64,000 bases of DNA from Anthopleura xanthogrammica (GCA_964019055.1 OZ025208.1:1325501-1389500); one strand, 5' to 3'; shown: positions 9,787 to 21,070, counted from the stretch's first letter. A program made the numbers and translations. The notes: generated by a model from the letters alone, not told the origin.

Positions 9787-10098
9787 GTAAGTGAAGTACA
9801 CGTGGCTAGTTTCACTCGCTTTATATACGTTTTTTTTCGTATCGACTAGACCGTAGTTATCCTTCATGAGATACCCTACATGTAATTATAGCGGAACACT
9901 GCGGAACAGCATATAATACTTGCTCGAGATTGCTCGATAATTGTACAGAGGGATGCCTCGACTGTGTCAGTAGCGGGGGGTGAAATTACTCAGATTATAC
10001 ACTTTTATGTACTTATGTGTCATGTACGCGATTAGATATCTAGCTCGTGTTCGTAGTGGTTTGTGCCTGTATTCGTAATAGTAATATACTTTAATTTG

Positions 10099-11035
10099 TG
10101 GAGAGATACCTCACTCGTGATAGTAGTGGGAGGAAATGGAAGAGATATTCCTCACTCGAGATAGTAGTGGGAGGAAATGAAAGAGATACCTCACTCGTGA
10201 TAGTAGTGGGAGGAAATGAAAGAGATTCCTCACTCGTGATAGTAGTGGGAGGAAATGAAAGAGATTCCTCACTCGTGATAGTAGTGGGAGGAAATCAAAA
10301 AGATACCTCACTCGTGATCGTAGTGGGAGGAAATGAAAGAGATATTCCTCACTCGTGATCGTAGTGGGAGGAAATGAAAGAGATATTCCTCACTCGTGAT
10401 CGTAGTGGGAGGAAATGAAAGAGATATTCCTCACTCGTGATCGTAGTGGGAGGAAATGAAAGAGAGATTCCTCACTCGTGATCGTAGTGGGAGGAAATGA
10501 AAGAGAGATTCCTCACTCGTGATCGTAGTGGGAGGAAATGAAAGAGAGATTCCTCACTCGTGATCGTAGTGGGAGGAAATGAAAGAGATACCTCACTCGT
10601 GATCGTAGTGGGAGGAAATGAAAGAGATGCCCAACTCGTGATCGTAGTGGGAGGAAATGAAAGAGATACCTCACTCGTGATCGTAGTGGGAGGAAATGAA
10701 AGAGATGCCCAACTCGTGATCGTAGTGGGAGGAAATGAAAGAGATACCTCACTCGTGATCGTAGTGGGAGGAAATGAAAGAGATACCTCACTCGTGATAG
10801 TAGTGGGAGGAAATGAAAGAGATACCTCACTCGTGATCGTAGTGGGAGGAAATGAAAGAGAGATACCTCACTCGTGATCGTAGTGGGAGGAAATGAAAGA
10901 GATACCTCACTCGTGATAGTAGTGGGAGGAAATGAAAGAGAGATACCTCACTCGTGATAGTAGTGGGAGGAAATGAAAGAGATACCTCACTTGTGATAGT
11001 AGTGGGAGGAAATGAAAGAGATACCTCACTTATAG
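10099..11035. repeat. 39-bp minisatellite, about 23-24 units
   Basis: Units of the type CTCACTCGTGATCGTAGTGG + GAGGAAATGAAAGAGATAC, mostly 39 bp with 41-bp variants (extra AG or AT). Two variant units (GATGCCCAACTCGTG) alternate near 10627 and 10706. The length is a multiple of three, so both strands have long artefactual frames. Left and right blocks differ at one position (GTGATAG versus GTGATCG), suggesting local homogenisation. Confidence 0.96.
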
Positions 11036-11223
11036 CAATGGTTCTTTGGATTTCTTCTTTCTTTTCCCTTGACGGAATATTCATATACCCAAGGTCAATC
11101 AACTAATGGGAAGGGAATCCTTGGGTTTTTGGTGTCGTCATCCTTGCATTAGGGCGAGTAACTCTCATAGTTTAGTCAGAATTCTTGGCTATCTTGTGGA
11201 CGTCCGTTTCCGGGCGTGGGTAG

Positions 11224-11616
11224 TTGCTCTCTCCTGATTGGGGATCCCCATCCATTTGGGGGGGGGGGGGGGGGGGGGGTATTCGACCTCCTTTTTCCCT
11301 TGTGACTTATCTTGCCTTATGCCATCCTTCATTGGTGGCGAGTGTAAAAAAGAGACGTGCTGGGACGTGCCAAAGTTTTATATTTCCAAGGTGGGAGCAA
11401 AATAATGAGTTCGAGGAAAAGCTACCTATAGTTAAGAAAAGTCGCGATGTTGGATGGATTACCTGGGATGGGGAACCCAATCAGGAGGGAGGAGATGGTT
11501 GGCAAGTTATGAACGAAGTACTTAAGAATAAAGACTTGGAAACGTCGGTGTTGTTAAAGCTCCGTTTTCGGGATCCCGACAAGTTTGTGGCAGGTGGCGT
11601 TCATAATAAGTTGTAA
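11224..11616 (+). CDS. Unknown plus-strand coding segment
   Basis: An open frame whose second half looks genuinely coding. It has a basic start (K-K-R-R-A-G-T-C-Q), then F-P-R-W-E-Q-N-N-E-F, W-I-T-W-D-G-E-P-N and L-L-K-L-R-F-R-D-P-D-K-F. The true exon probably begins near 11340, after the poly-G run at 11260-11278. A second coding-like stretch follows in another frame at 11619-11729 (N-T-A-G-P-A-A-K-L-S to a stop), so a frameshift or an intron separates them. It may be the 3' part of the unit starting at 9655, possibly a retroelement gag. I do not recognise the product. Confidence 0.4.
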   Translation: MLSPDWGSPSIWGGGGGGGIRPPFSLVTYLALCHPSLVASVKKRRAGTCQSFIFPRWEQNNEFEEKLPIVKKSRDVGWITWDGEPNQEGGDGWQVMNEVLKNKDLETSVLLKLRFRDPDKFVAGGVHNKL

Positions 11617-11734
11617 ATACCGCTGGTCCAGCAGCTAAGTTGTCAAATTTAAGTACGGATTCGGGTAAAGAATATAAGCTCGTGAATAGTCTCAAGGGGT
11701 TTTCAAAAGCATTTCCAGAGTGAAACAATAGTTA

Positions 11735-12432
11735 TATAGGATAAGGATTGGAAAGAGTAGTGATCGATTTATCATTGTAGTATGGATTTATTAAAGGATA
11801 TTAAAGGTCATGTATAGTATTGCTCTGTCATTTGGACTGGTGCGGCTGTTAGTCGGGTTGATTTTTCTGAACAGCAACCATTTCCCCTCTTAGCACTTCG
11901 TACCTGATCGTCTTCCGGTCGGAGTTGCGCATCCATATCTCATTAATGACAATGAAATAAACAGAATAATATACTATGCTCGCCGTGTGTACAATACGTC
12001 TTTAATCAAAGGGAACAATCTGTGTTCATTTATACAGCTTCTGAATCTTCGAAAAAGCCGATTTTTGAAGGTATAATTTGGTTCACAGCTCGTTTGTTTA
12101 CGTTTCGCATGGCTACAGACGCTCATAAGACGGCGCTGCATTTTGCAATTGCCATAAATCTTCTCTCTTTTAAATTGAAATGACTCCCAGGGATCTCTTA
12201 AGACTAAATTAGTTGTTGTTTCATTGAAGAATGTCAATATTTTTTCATTTTAGCTTACCTTTTATGATAAAACAGGATACAATTACAGAAGTTGTATTAC
12301 AATAAAATTGACCTTGAACTCGACTCATCTTCACGCTACAATGCCCTGATTACCCATGATGCGCCGTTTTGCCGAAAGCGTGTATTGCGGCATACTTTAG
12401 GGAATTTGCCTTTGTTAAATGCGACAATGGCG
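11735..12432. other. Intronic, nothing supported
   Basis: Contains an 87-codon minus frame at 11974-12237 that lacks family features. No repeat structure was noticed apart from the adjoining foldback. Confidence 0.45.
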
Positions 12433-12777
12433 AATTCACCGTTTCGGCGCTAGGCTTTCATGTGGTGGATCGTGTTACGATCACTAAAAAGTTCGAACAT
12501 TGTTGTTGAGTTGCCAAACGATCGTACTGACTTTTGTACAATTTATTGACTTGATTTGTTTCTTCTGTTCTCAAATTTTTATCAAAACTTCTTTAAAAAT
12601 AAAGTATTTAGATAGTTTCACTAACATTTCACTAACAGAATAAACAAATCAAGTAGATAAATTGTATAAAAGTACGATCGTACGGCAATTCAACAACAAT
12701 GTCCGAACTTTTTGGTGACCGTAACACCATCCATCACGTGAAGACCACGTGAAAGCCTAGCACCGAAACGGTGAATT
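12433..12777. mobile_element. Foldback MITE, 345 bp
   Basis: AATTCACCGTTTCGGCGCTA at the left is matched by the inverted CACCGAAACGGTGAATT at the right. Pairing continues inward for well over 100 bp with some mismatches and indels. No coding capacity. Confidence 0.85.
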
Positions 12778-12815
12778 GAATCAGCATTCATTCATTCGTT
12801 GTGCTTTATCCTAAT

Positions 12816-12949
12816 TCACGCTCGGCCGGATAAGCCACAGGTAGCCGCCATGTTCTTTTACCCTTTTCAAGTAAATTTACTGGATGACGTCACACCCCGC
12901 AATCGGGATCGTGACACTCGGCACGTCATGCTTTACAGCCCACTTCAAA
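12816..12949. repeat. Left arm of a repeat shared in inverted orientation with 20188-20318
   Basis: TCACGCTCGGCC...AAGCCACAGGTAGCCGCC...GGATGACGTCACACCCC matches 20318-20188 in reverse complement. The arm is interrupted by the CACAGGG element and resumes at 17058-17211, which matches 20200-20055 in reverse. One repeat of about 285 bp is therefore present twice in opposite orientation. Confidence 0.85.
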
Positions 12950-13385
12950 CACAGGGAACCCACAGCCAATGATATCAGTGTTCAAGATAAAATATATCAT
13001 GCGTAAATGCTCGTGCTAGCTCCCGCACGAGCTCGGCGGCGTTTCCGGATTGGTTGAAGTTCAAGTCTGAATATATTATCAGCTGCTTATGTTCCTAACG
13101 TAGAATATAGGGATGAAACTTAAAACGGACCCCTCAAATAAAATTACTTTAAAAAATTTATGAAATGTTTTTTGGCTTTAAAACTTAAAATCCCGATGCT
13201 TGGAAAGATTGTCTAACGTTCTGTGTGGACATAAAAACTCAGCAGGGAGTTGAGGCTTGATAAAAAAGGAAGCTTGTTTTCGTTTTATCTGTGCCTCGAG
13301 TAAAGGGGGACGGAAGTGAAATGGATTCTTATAAATTTGACAGGCAGTCATCAAAATCGATGTTTTTACTTCCGTAAATAACTTA

Positions 13386-15274
13386 TAATAACTTATAATA
13401 ACTATAATAACTTCCTCTGCATCTATAATAACTTCCTCTGCATCTATAATAACTTCCTCTGCATCTATAATAACTTCCTCTGCATCTATAATAACTTCCT
13501 CTGTATCTATAATAACTTCCTCTGCATCTATAATAACTTTCTCTGCATCTATAATAACTTCCTCTGCATCTATAATAACTTCCTCTGCATCTATAATAAC
13601 TTTCTCTGCATCTATAATAACTTCCTCTGCATCTATAATAAACTTTCTCCGCATCTATAATAACTTCCTCTGCATCTATAATAACTTCCTCTGCATCTAT
13701 AATAACTTCCTCTGCATCTATAATAACTTCCTCTGCATCTATAATAACTTCCTCTGCATCTATGATAACTTATAATAACTATAATAACTTCCTCTGCATC
13801 TATGATAACTTTCTCTGCATCTATAATAACTTCCTCTGTATCTATAATAACTTCCTCTGCATCTATAATAACTTCCTCTGTATCTATAATAACTTCCTCT
13901 GCATCTATGATAACTTATAATAACTATAATAACTTCCTCTGCATCTATGATAACTTTCTCTGCATCTATAATAACTTCCTCTGTATCTATAATAACTTTC
14001 TCTGCATCTATAATAACTTCCTCTGCATCTATAATAACTTCCTCTGTATCTATAATAACTTTCTCTGCATCTATAATAACTTCCTCTGCATCTATAATAA
14101 CTTCCTCTGCATCTATAATAACTTCCTCTGTATCTATAATAACTTTCTCTGCATCTATAATAACTTTCTCTGCATCTATAATAACTTCCTCTGCATCTAT
14201 AATAACTTCCTCTGCATCTATAATAACTTCCTCTGCATCTATAATAACTTCCTCTGCATCTATAATAACTTCCTCTGCATCTATAATAACTTCCTCTGCA
14301 TCTATAATAAACTTTCTCTGCATCTATAATAACTTCCTCTGCATCTATAATAACTTCCTCTGCATCTATAATAACTTCCTCTGTATCTATAATAACTTCC
14401 TCTGCATCTATAATAACTTCCTCTGCATCTATAATAACTTCCTCTGTATCTATAATAACTTCCTCTGCATCTATAATAACTTCCTCTGCATCTATAATAA
14501 CTTCCTCTGCATCTATAATAACTTTCTCTGCATCTATAATAACTTCCTCTGCATCTATAATAACTTTCTCTGCATCTATAATAACTTCCTCTGTATCTAT
14601 AATAACTTCCTCTGCATCTATAATAACTTCCTCTGCATCTATAATAACTTCCTCTGCATCTATAATAACTTCCTCTGCATCTATAATAACTTCCTCTGCA
14701 TCTATAATAACTTCCTCTGCATCTATAATAAACTTTCTCTGCATCTATAATAACTTCCTCTGCATCTATAATAACTTCCTCTGCATCTATAATAACTTCC
14801 TCTGCATCTATAATAACTTCCTCTGCATCTATAATAACTTCCTCTGCATCTATAATAACTTCCTCTGCATCTATGATAACTTATAATAACTATAATAACT
14901 TCCTCTGTATCTATAATAACTTCCTCTGCATCTATAATAACTTCCTCTGCATCTATAATAACTTCCTCTGCATCTATAATAACTTTCTCTGCATCTATAA
15001 TAACTTCCTCTGCATCTATAATAACTTTCTCTGTATCTATAATAACTTCCTCTGTATCTATAATAACTTCCTCTGCATCTATAATAACTTCCTCTGCATC
15101 TATAATAACTTCCTCTGCATCTATAATAACTTTCTCTGCATCTATAATAACTTCCTCTGTATCTATAATAACTTTCTCTGCATCTATAATAACTTCCTCT
15201 GCATCTATAATAACTTCCTCTGCATCTATAATAACTTCCTCTGCATCTATAATAACTTCCTCTGCATCTATAAT
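13386..15274. repeat. 21-bp satellite array, about 90 units
   Basis: Unit AACTTCCTCTGCATCTATAAT, with C/T variants at two sites and occasional TTATAATAACTATAATAAC interruptions at about 13765, 13913 and 14879. Long frames reading Ile-Ile-Asp-Ala-Glu-Glu-Val on the minus strand are artefacts of a unit length divisible by three. A few more units (16194-16240) lie beyond the inserted Crypton derivative. Confidence 0.97.
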
Positions 15275-16189
15275 ATAGAGGATATTACATGGGCGCGCGG
15301 AGATACGGATTATCTCCAAGCGACCATGTAATATTCTGTTTATCATATAATTATCCATGAAAGCAAATTTATCTTTTATACTTTTATTTACCTGCCATAA
15401 AAAGAGGTACAAGTAAACAAAATACTCAATGTTTGTAGACTCAGTTTCTATTCAAGGTTGCATCGGAAAAACTGATAAAAAATAGAGTTTTTAATTGTGA
15501 AATATTCCTCAACTTGAGTACAAAATTGATGTAAAACTATTAAATGAACTTAAAATAGTCTGTAAAAGAGTAAACTGCTCTGAAGCTTATTATAATGCTT
15601 ACTCAGTCTCTTGACTGCTATCCGATGAATCGATGATTCGTCGATATTTCTTGACGGACTTGACGCTGCTGCTTGAACTTTGTGTTGAAGCCGCTGATGG
15701 TGAGGATGCCAGGTTGATGTTAAAAGTGGCTCCAGTGATGGTGTTGCCGTAGAACATAGTTTGAAGCTGGTTTTCATTCACGGACGAGTAGGTGGACGAA
15801 CTTGAAAATTGTGTTCTTCGAGTAAATACGCTCTCACTGTCTTCAAGTCATAGAGTGTCTTCTTTTTCGTGTTCTCATTTTCTTGATTTGAAATTAGATT
15901 ATCTACATCCATCTCTGTAATGCTAGCAAATCGTCTTTGCTGTGGTTCAGGGACTTCGATTTCCCATGAAGGAAGTTTTCTATCCGACAAATTCACGCTA
16001 CTAGAAGCCATAATGAATGAAGTAAAACCTGAAAATCTGATGAATGAAAATCGCAAAGCTGCCCTGAAGGGCACTCAAGGTGTAACCATGGTAACGATCT
16101 TTTCACTAGTAAAAATATGTTATTTTCACTAGTGAAAATAACAAGTTTACGAAAGTGAGAAATATAGGTATTTCATGGATAATTATATG
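15275..16189 (-). mobile_element. Crypton-type element, internal-deletion derivative
   Basis: Both ends match the 53367-55369 element (left ATAGAGGATATTACATGGGC, right TTTCATGGATAATTATATG). Most of the left hairpin loop and about 1.0-1.2 kb of the recombinase gene are missing. It has inserted into the 21-bp satellite, which continues on both sides. Target duplication is not resolvable in the repeat. Confidence 0.9.
15599..16011 (-). pseudogene. Deleted tyrosine recombinase gene of the Crypton derivative
   Basis: The N-terminal piece (from the ATG at 16011, M-A-S-S-S-V-N-L-S) is joined near 15811 to the C-terminal Ser-rich tail. The tail ends S-D-S-S-Q-E-T-E at a stop at 15599-15601. The deletion removes the whole catalytic domain and shifts the frame at the junction. 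Compare positions 53773-55188, where the gene is nearly complete. No function remains, though the ends could still be mobilised by an intact relative. Confidence 0.9.
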
Positions 16190-16240
16190 ATAAAACTTCC
16201 TCTGCATCTATAATAACTTCCTCTGCATCTATAATAAACT

Positions 16241-16850
16241 TTCTCTCCAGAGTTTTCCTCAAAATACCGAGAAACTACTGAACACTACTTTCGTTGATTA
16301 AGAAGTGGATTGTGAGTGATGGAATTGGTTGTAGTTGTTGAGCTATTTTTTAATCAAAGTTTTAGTTATTACTCGGCAACGCATTTGGAATACATTCATG
16401 CTTGAACCATAATATATGCTAGTAAAGAATACATAATATTTTATTCACTGTGCAGATGCCGTAATTTTACGGAAGAACAACAGCGTGCTATCGACCAAGC
16501 AAGTCAGGGGCATAAGTCAGTTCAGTACAGGGAACTACAGGAGTTTGAAAGAGCTTTCTTATCTCTTGCATCTACGAGAGTTTATTCTAGAACGTACTTT
16601 CTGGCAGTTCGGCAAAATATTTCTTATAACTCTTCCTATTTCTTCAACAGACAAGCGATTCTCCCTATCCGAAAAGAATTCTTGCTCGTACTTATTTTGT
16701 AAGGCTTTCACACACACAAATGCCCCAGGAGTTACTTGGGAGTAACTCTTGATAAACCTGAAGAATTAAATAACCTAAAAAATATACTGTATTGATGTTT
16801 TACTCTAACACTTAGTACAGCAGCTTGAACTGAGCGTCCCCCCTTACTCG
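16241..16850. other. Interior of the 4.1-kb element, no gene recognised
   Basis: AT-rich sequence between the satellite remnant and the right TIR region. Frames here have no family features. Confidence 0.5.
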
Positions 16851-17057
16851 AGGCGCAGATTTAACGAGAAATTTTGAAAGTTTTCATCCCTTGTCACTAT
16901 ATTCTACGTTAGGAACGTAAGCAGCTGATAATATATTCAGACTTGAACTTCAACCAATCCGGAAACGCCGCCGAGCTCGTGCAGGAGCTAGCACGAGCAT
17001 TTACGAATGATAGATTTTATTTTAAACACTGATATTATTGGCTGTGGGCTCCCTGTG

Positions 17058-17211
17058 CTTCAAAGGATGATTTCTTTGTTATTGTAAAATCGTTTGGTTT
17101 AGATTTATTTTTCATAAGAAACTAATGTTCAAGTAAATATCCTGCTACTCCTTTTCATCAAGCTATGGCTAAAAGGAATTGCATTCATTTGTCAACACTG
17201 GCTAAAAAAAA
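17058..17211. repeat. Continuation of the interrupted arm
   Basis: Runs to TGTCAACACTGGCTA and matches 20200-20055 in reverse complement. Confidence 0.8.
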
Positions 17212-18157
17212 CAAAAATCCAAACAAATGTTTGTGGTTCACGTGAACTGATTGTAGATTTAGATCCAAATGCCAAACCAACTAGCTAGAAGAAATTAATC
17301 CCTTAAAATCAAGTTAAAATGGCGAGCAAACTGACTTTTTAAGTTAGAATAGCATTTATACAGTGTAAATACAATACCTAATAAGAATGATTTTTTTTCA
17401 AGTAGAAAAGTGAAGTTTCACGGGTTTGTCGACTAGTGAATATGTACTTCTCTTGGGATTCAGTTGTTATCTTTAATAAAAAAAATTAAAATTGTTTTTT
17501 CACTGGTTATTGTGTTTCTACTAAACTGTGTTTTGTTTGCTTTAACTACCACTATAACATTTTATTTCCTTTAAATATGTCGGTATCCAACTCTGAAAAT
17601 TAACTTTGTAAGGTGTGATCTTATCATCCAGCCTTTGAAAAAATAGAACTAAATAATTGTTTTTCGTGGAGCAAAATGTCAAAGTCATGTTAGAATAATC
17701 AGGAAATCAAGGAGTTAAAATGACATGTTATTTAAGCTGACAACACTGAGTTTTGATCATGCCTATAGTAAAAGACGTTGTTGACATCTATATATACCTT
17801 TACGGGGCTATTCATATATATGTTGTTTCAGTTTTTGCTATTATATACCATATTTTGCTAGTTCAAAACTTTCGAGAGCTTGGTAAAAAAAAATCCATTC
17901 AAACTGCACGATCATCTGATCGCTGATTGGTGCAAATTCCCTCGCGCTGATTGGCTATTACTGAATAGAGAGAAAAAAATCACTTAATACAGGTGTCACG
18001 TAATCCAGTACACGCACGAACCGAACCATCGCACAGCGCTCTTCGTTGCTTAGCAAAGCGGCCCTAGCTCTAACACAAAACACTCGTTTCCAACAATTTA
18101 GAGAAAGAAAAAGTTGATTATAAAAAATAAAGCAAATCATTGCCATCCATCTACTCG
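17212..18157. other. Intronic, no gene recognised
   Basis: AT-rich DNA without supported features. Confidence 0.5.
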
Positions 18158-18510
18158 AATACTCCAGTTTCACATTCGATGGAAACCGCTGTTTTTGAAG
18201 ACCACAGACTCATTTGTACAGGCTTAGCCTCGCTTATAAGTCAGCTATTCGACGACATCATTAAAAGTCCGTGGGATTTCAAAACATTGGTATTGTTCAA
18301 CTTACACATTCTTTACATTACGGTTGACTTATGCAAATCATTAGCAACAGCCAACTGTAATGTAAAGAATGTGCAAGTTAAATAATACCAATCCCACGGA
18401 CTTTTAATGGTGCCTTTGAATAGATGACTTATAAACGAGGCTAAGCCTGTACAAATGAGTCTATGGTCTTCAAAAACAGCGGTTTCCATCGAATGTGAAA
18501 CTGGAGTATT
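18158..18510. repeat. 353-bp near-perfect palindrome (foldback element)
   Basis: AATACTCCAGTTTCACATTC at the left pairs with GAATGTGAAACTGGAGTATT at the right. Pairing is almost continuous through CCGTGGGAT...ATCCCACGG to a loop near 18330-18350, with one indel of about 10 bp. No coding content. Probably a MITE. Confidence 0.92.
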
Positions 18511-18550
18511 ACGCGAGATAAATCACTTTTAAGATTTGGGCGAGGGCCGC

Positions 18551-18727
18551 TCAATCAATCAATCAACCAATCAATCAACCAATCAATCAATGAAGCAAGC
18601 AAACAAGCAATCAAGCAAGCAAGCAAGCAAGCAAGTAAGCAAGTAAGCAAGCAAGCAAGCAAGCAAACAAGTAAGCAAGCAAGTAAGCAAGCAAGTGAGC
18701 AAGCAAGTGAGTAAGCAAGCAAGCACT

Positions 18728-18798
<71 letters not shown>

Positions 18799-18812
18799 TC
18801 AATCAAATAATT
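18551..18812. repeat. (CAAT)n then (CAAG)n tetranucleotide array
   Basis: Imperfect CAATCAAC units followed by GCAAGCAA units. Frames reading Leu-Leu-Ala-Cys are artefacts. Confidence 0.95.
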
Positions 18813-18954
18813 AATGTCAAAACGTGGGATGAGGTCGTATTACAACGACAATCCTTTCGCTCATAGTTTTTAGTGCAGCTGGTTTGTGTTTGTGTTAGCA
18901 TTTTTAGCTCTTAGATAGCAGATTAGGAAGTGTGTTTCTTATATGCCCGACGTA

Positions 18955-19137
18955 ACTAATTGATAAAAATTGATTATCAATTTGCAATTGATAAGATTGA
19001 TTATAATTAATTTCAATTTACTAACTGATTATCGATTGGTATCAGCAATTGATAACAATTGATACTCACTCAGATTTTTCCCGTTATCAATTGTTATCAA
19101 TTATAATCACCTGCTATCAATTGCTATCAATTGTTTT
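18955..19137. repeat. ATTGATAA-rich degenerate repeat
   Basis: Many copies of ATTGATAA/TTATCAAT in both orientations, a locally self-complementary AT-rich block. Confidence 0.75.
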
Positions 19138-19579
19138 TTTTCAACTATTGAAATCATATCACGGCCGCTGTCGCGCAGAACGAAGCATAATAACATCACA
19201 GGACAGTGGCTTAGCCTGTCAATGACAACATAAATTTATCTCGCGGTGATTTTGAAAGGAATAAGGTTTTGACCCTGAAAATATATTACATGCCTAGGGA
19301 TACTATAATTATCTAGAAAAAGATTTCAAATCTGAAAAGGTTTTCCTGATATTAAAACAGTGTATACTTCCACATTTCCAAATTGGGATCCCTGTGGTGT
19401 CACATATATTCTATAGACGTGCGTACAGACGAATAAATGGAGGGATGAATTGTAAAAAGACGAAATACTATAACTGATGTACACGTCACAACGTAAATGT
19501 AAATAGAAAAATAATGACCAAAAGAATTTGATGGGAGGTTGGGTGAAAGGGTGAATGGATAACCATCATATCTACTGAC

Positions 19580-19724
19580 CTAGCTTCTTGAGTCCATATA
19601 CTTCCACACGTAGTATTTTCGAGTACTTATAAGTCGTTGGTATAAACTTTATAAACCTGGCGTCAACTGGATTGTCTAGGACATTCGTCTTTACAGTAGT
19701 CCTGTCTACATTACCAGGAAAAAG
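19580..19724 (-). CDS. Second discoidin domain, C-terminal exon
   Basis: Acceptor (CTTTTTCATCAG) and donor GTCAGTAG bound 145 nt, phase 0 in and phase 1 out. The peptide starts L-F-P-G-N-V-D and contains P-V-D-A-R-F-I-K-F-I-P and I-L-R-V-E-V-Y-G, the classic closing strands of F5/8C (discoidin) domains (A-R-Y-I-R-I-x-P ... R-V-E-x-Y-G). It is paralogous to exon 29353-29494, being one codon longer with the same phases. It joins exon 24869-25176. F5/8C domains bind phospholipid head groups or glycans at cell surfaces. The exon is enclosed by two inverted copies of a 285-bp repeat. Confidence 0.92.
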
Positions 19725-19795
19725 CTGATGAAAAAGAAAAAAATTATAATGTAAGTGCTAAATGAATAACTGATAAATAACAGAGCTTGAAGAAA

Positions 19796-19809
19796 TGATG
19801 ATGATGATA

Positions 19810-19877
<68 letters not shown>

Positions 19878-19925
19878 ATGATGATGATAATGATAATAAT
19901 GATGATAATGATGATGATAATGATA

Positions 19926-19963
<38 letters not shown>

Positions 19964-19964
19964 A

Positions 19965-20020
<56 letters not shown>

Positions 20021-20022
20021 AA
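19796..20022. repeat. (GAT)n trinucleotide array
   Basis: GATGAT repeats with scattered GATAAT variants, about 70 bp upstream (minus sense) of the discoidin exon acceptor. His- and Ser-homopolymer frames are artefacts. Confidence 0.96.
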
Positions 20023-20054
20023 TGATCTATAATAACTAGTCGGCAAATCCGAGA

Positions 20055-20318
20055 AACTTCACTAGCCAGTGTTGACAAATGAATGCAATTCCTTTTAGCC
20101 ATAGCTTGATGATATTTACTTGAACATTAGTCTTTTATAAGAAATAAATATAAACCAAACGATTCTACAATAACAAAGAAATCCTCCTTTGAAGTGAGCT
20201 GTGATGCGAGACGTGCCGATCCCGATCCTGATGATGGGGTGTGACGTCATCCAGTAAATTTACTTGAAAAGGGTAAAAGAAGATGGCGGCTACCTGTGGC
20301 TTGATTGGCCGAGCGTGA
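20055..20318. repeat. Right, uninterrupted copy of the 285-bp inverted repeat
   Basis: Reverse complement of 12816-12949 plus 17058-17211. It shows the intact arm (CACTTCAAAGGAGGATTTC) before the CACAGGG element inserted in the other copy. Confidence 0.85.
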
Positions 20319-21070
20319 GTTTTAAAGTCAAACTTTGATTTCGGGTTTTGCGAAGAGCGAACCTCTCAGCCAAAGATACCCAAAAGGCACCACACTAACA
20401 CTTGCTCTTGTGATTTACGGGCTTTAGTTGGCTGGAGAGTAAACACCCTGAGACAATTTTGTGGCACAGATGGGGGACTGGTTAGACTATTATAATATAG
20501 ATAATAATATCGAATGCCCTCACAATTCAAAGTTCTATAAGTACTGTGACTGACGTTACAACACTTATACTCTCCGCATTATTTATATGTCATCGTAAAA
20601 CTATCGTATATTCAAGATGATTATATGCCAACTAGACTGTTAACACAAATGTCTAGATATTTTTAGAGGTACAAAAGAGATTGGCTTAACGCAGTTTATA
20701 TCTGACATCAAGAGAGCATTGAATATGAGAGAAAAACTTCTTAATGTCGCACACGCCATGTGAATTCCCAGATGGGCCAATTGGGATCCCTGTCCAAAGT
20801 TAAACTTCTCGATATATATCTTAATAGCTAGAGTCTTGATCACGTTATGCAGTCACGCTTGATCACGAAGTTTATGTACCTCGAGATCACGTGACTGCAA
20901 AAGATGGTCCCAGTTGTGTGGAAGATTAATCCTACCGCATCCTGATGTGGATGGCTTCGCGAACTCCCCGTTGATGCCAGTTGATTACCAAAGTCATTGA
21001 TTGATTCCACTTATTTGCAGGCAACATCAACCTTTTTTATTCTAATAAATCCTTATCCTCTTTAGAAAAA
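20319..21070. other. Intronic, no gene recognised
   Basis: Unique-looking sequence without family features. Confidence 0.5.

Larger units (their letters stand above)
12950..17057. mobile_element. 4.1-kb inverted-repeat DNA transposon carrying a satellite
   Basis: The terminal inverted repeats begin CACAGGGAACCCACAGCCAA at the left, with the inverted copy ending CTGTGGGCTCCCTGTG at the right. They extend inward at least 180 bp, through the GAGCTCGGCGGCGTTTCCGG block (13029 and 16961). A 7-bp direct repeat CTTCAAA flanks it (12943-12949, 17058-17064). The element sits inside another repeat whose uninterrupted form is seen near 20190. The interior is mostly a 21-bp satellite plus a Crypton deletion derivative. 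No transposase was found, so the superfamily is undetermined (hAT-like TIR bases but a 7-bp duplication). Confidence 0.82.

Noticed and set aside
10099..11035. Possible CRISPR-like or repeat-protein locus
   Set aside because: Units are contiguous with no spacers, and the setting is eukaryotic, so it is a minisatellite.
11974..12237. 87-codon minus frame with several cysteines, considered as a PAN-like exon
   Set aside because: Cysteine spacing does not fit and no convincing splice signals with matching phase were found.
13178..15412. Repeat proteins of Ile-Ile-Asp-Ala-Glu-Glu-Val on one strand and Asn-Asn-Phe-Leu-Cys-Ile-Tyr on the other
   Set aside because: A 21-bp satellite keeps all frames open on both strands. 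No start context or splice signals, and the repeat is inside a transposon.
12950..17057. Assignment of the CACAGGG element to hAT
   Set aside because: The TIR resembles hAT ends but the duplication reads as 7 bp (CTTCAAA), not 8. The superfamily is left open.
19744..20102. Poly-Ser and poly-His proteins
   Set aside because: Frames across the GAT trinucleotide array.
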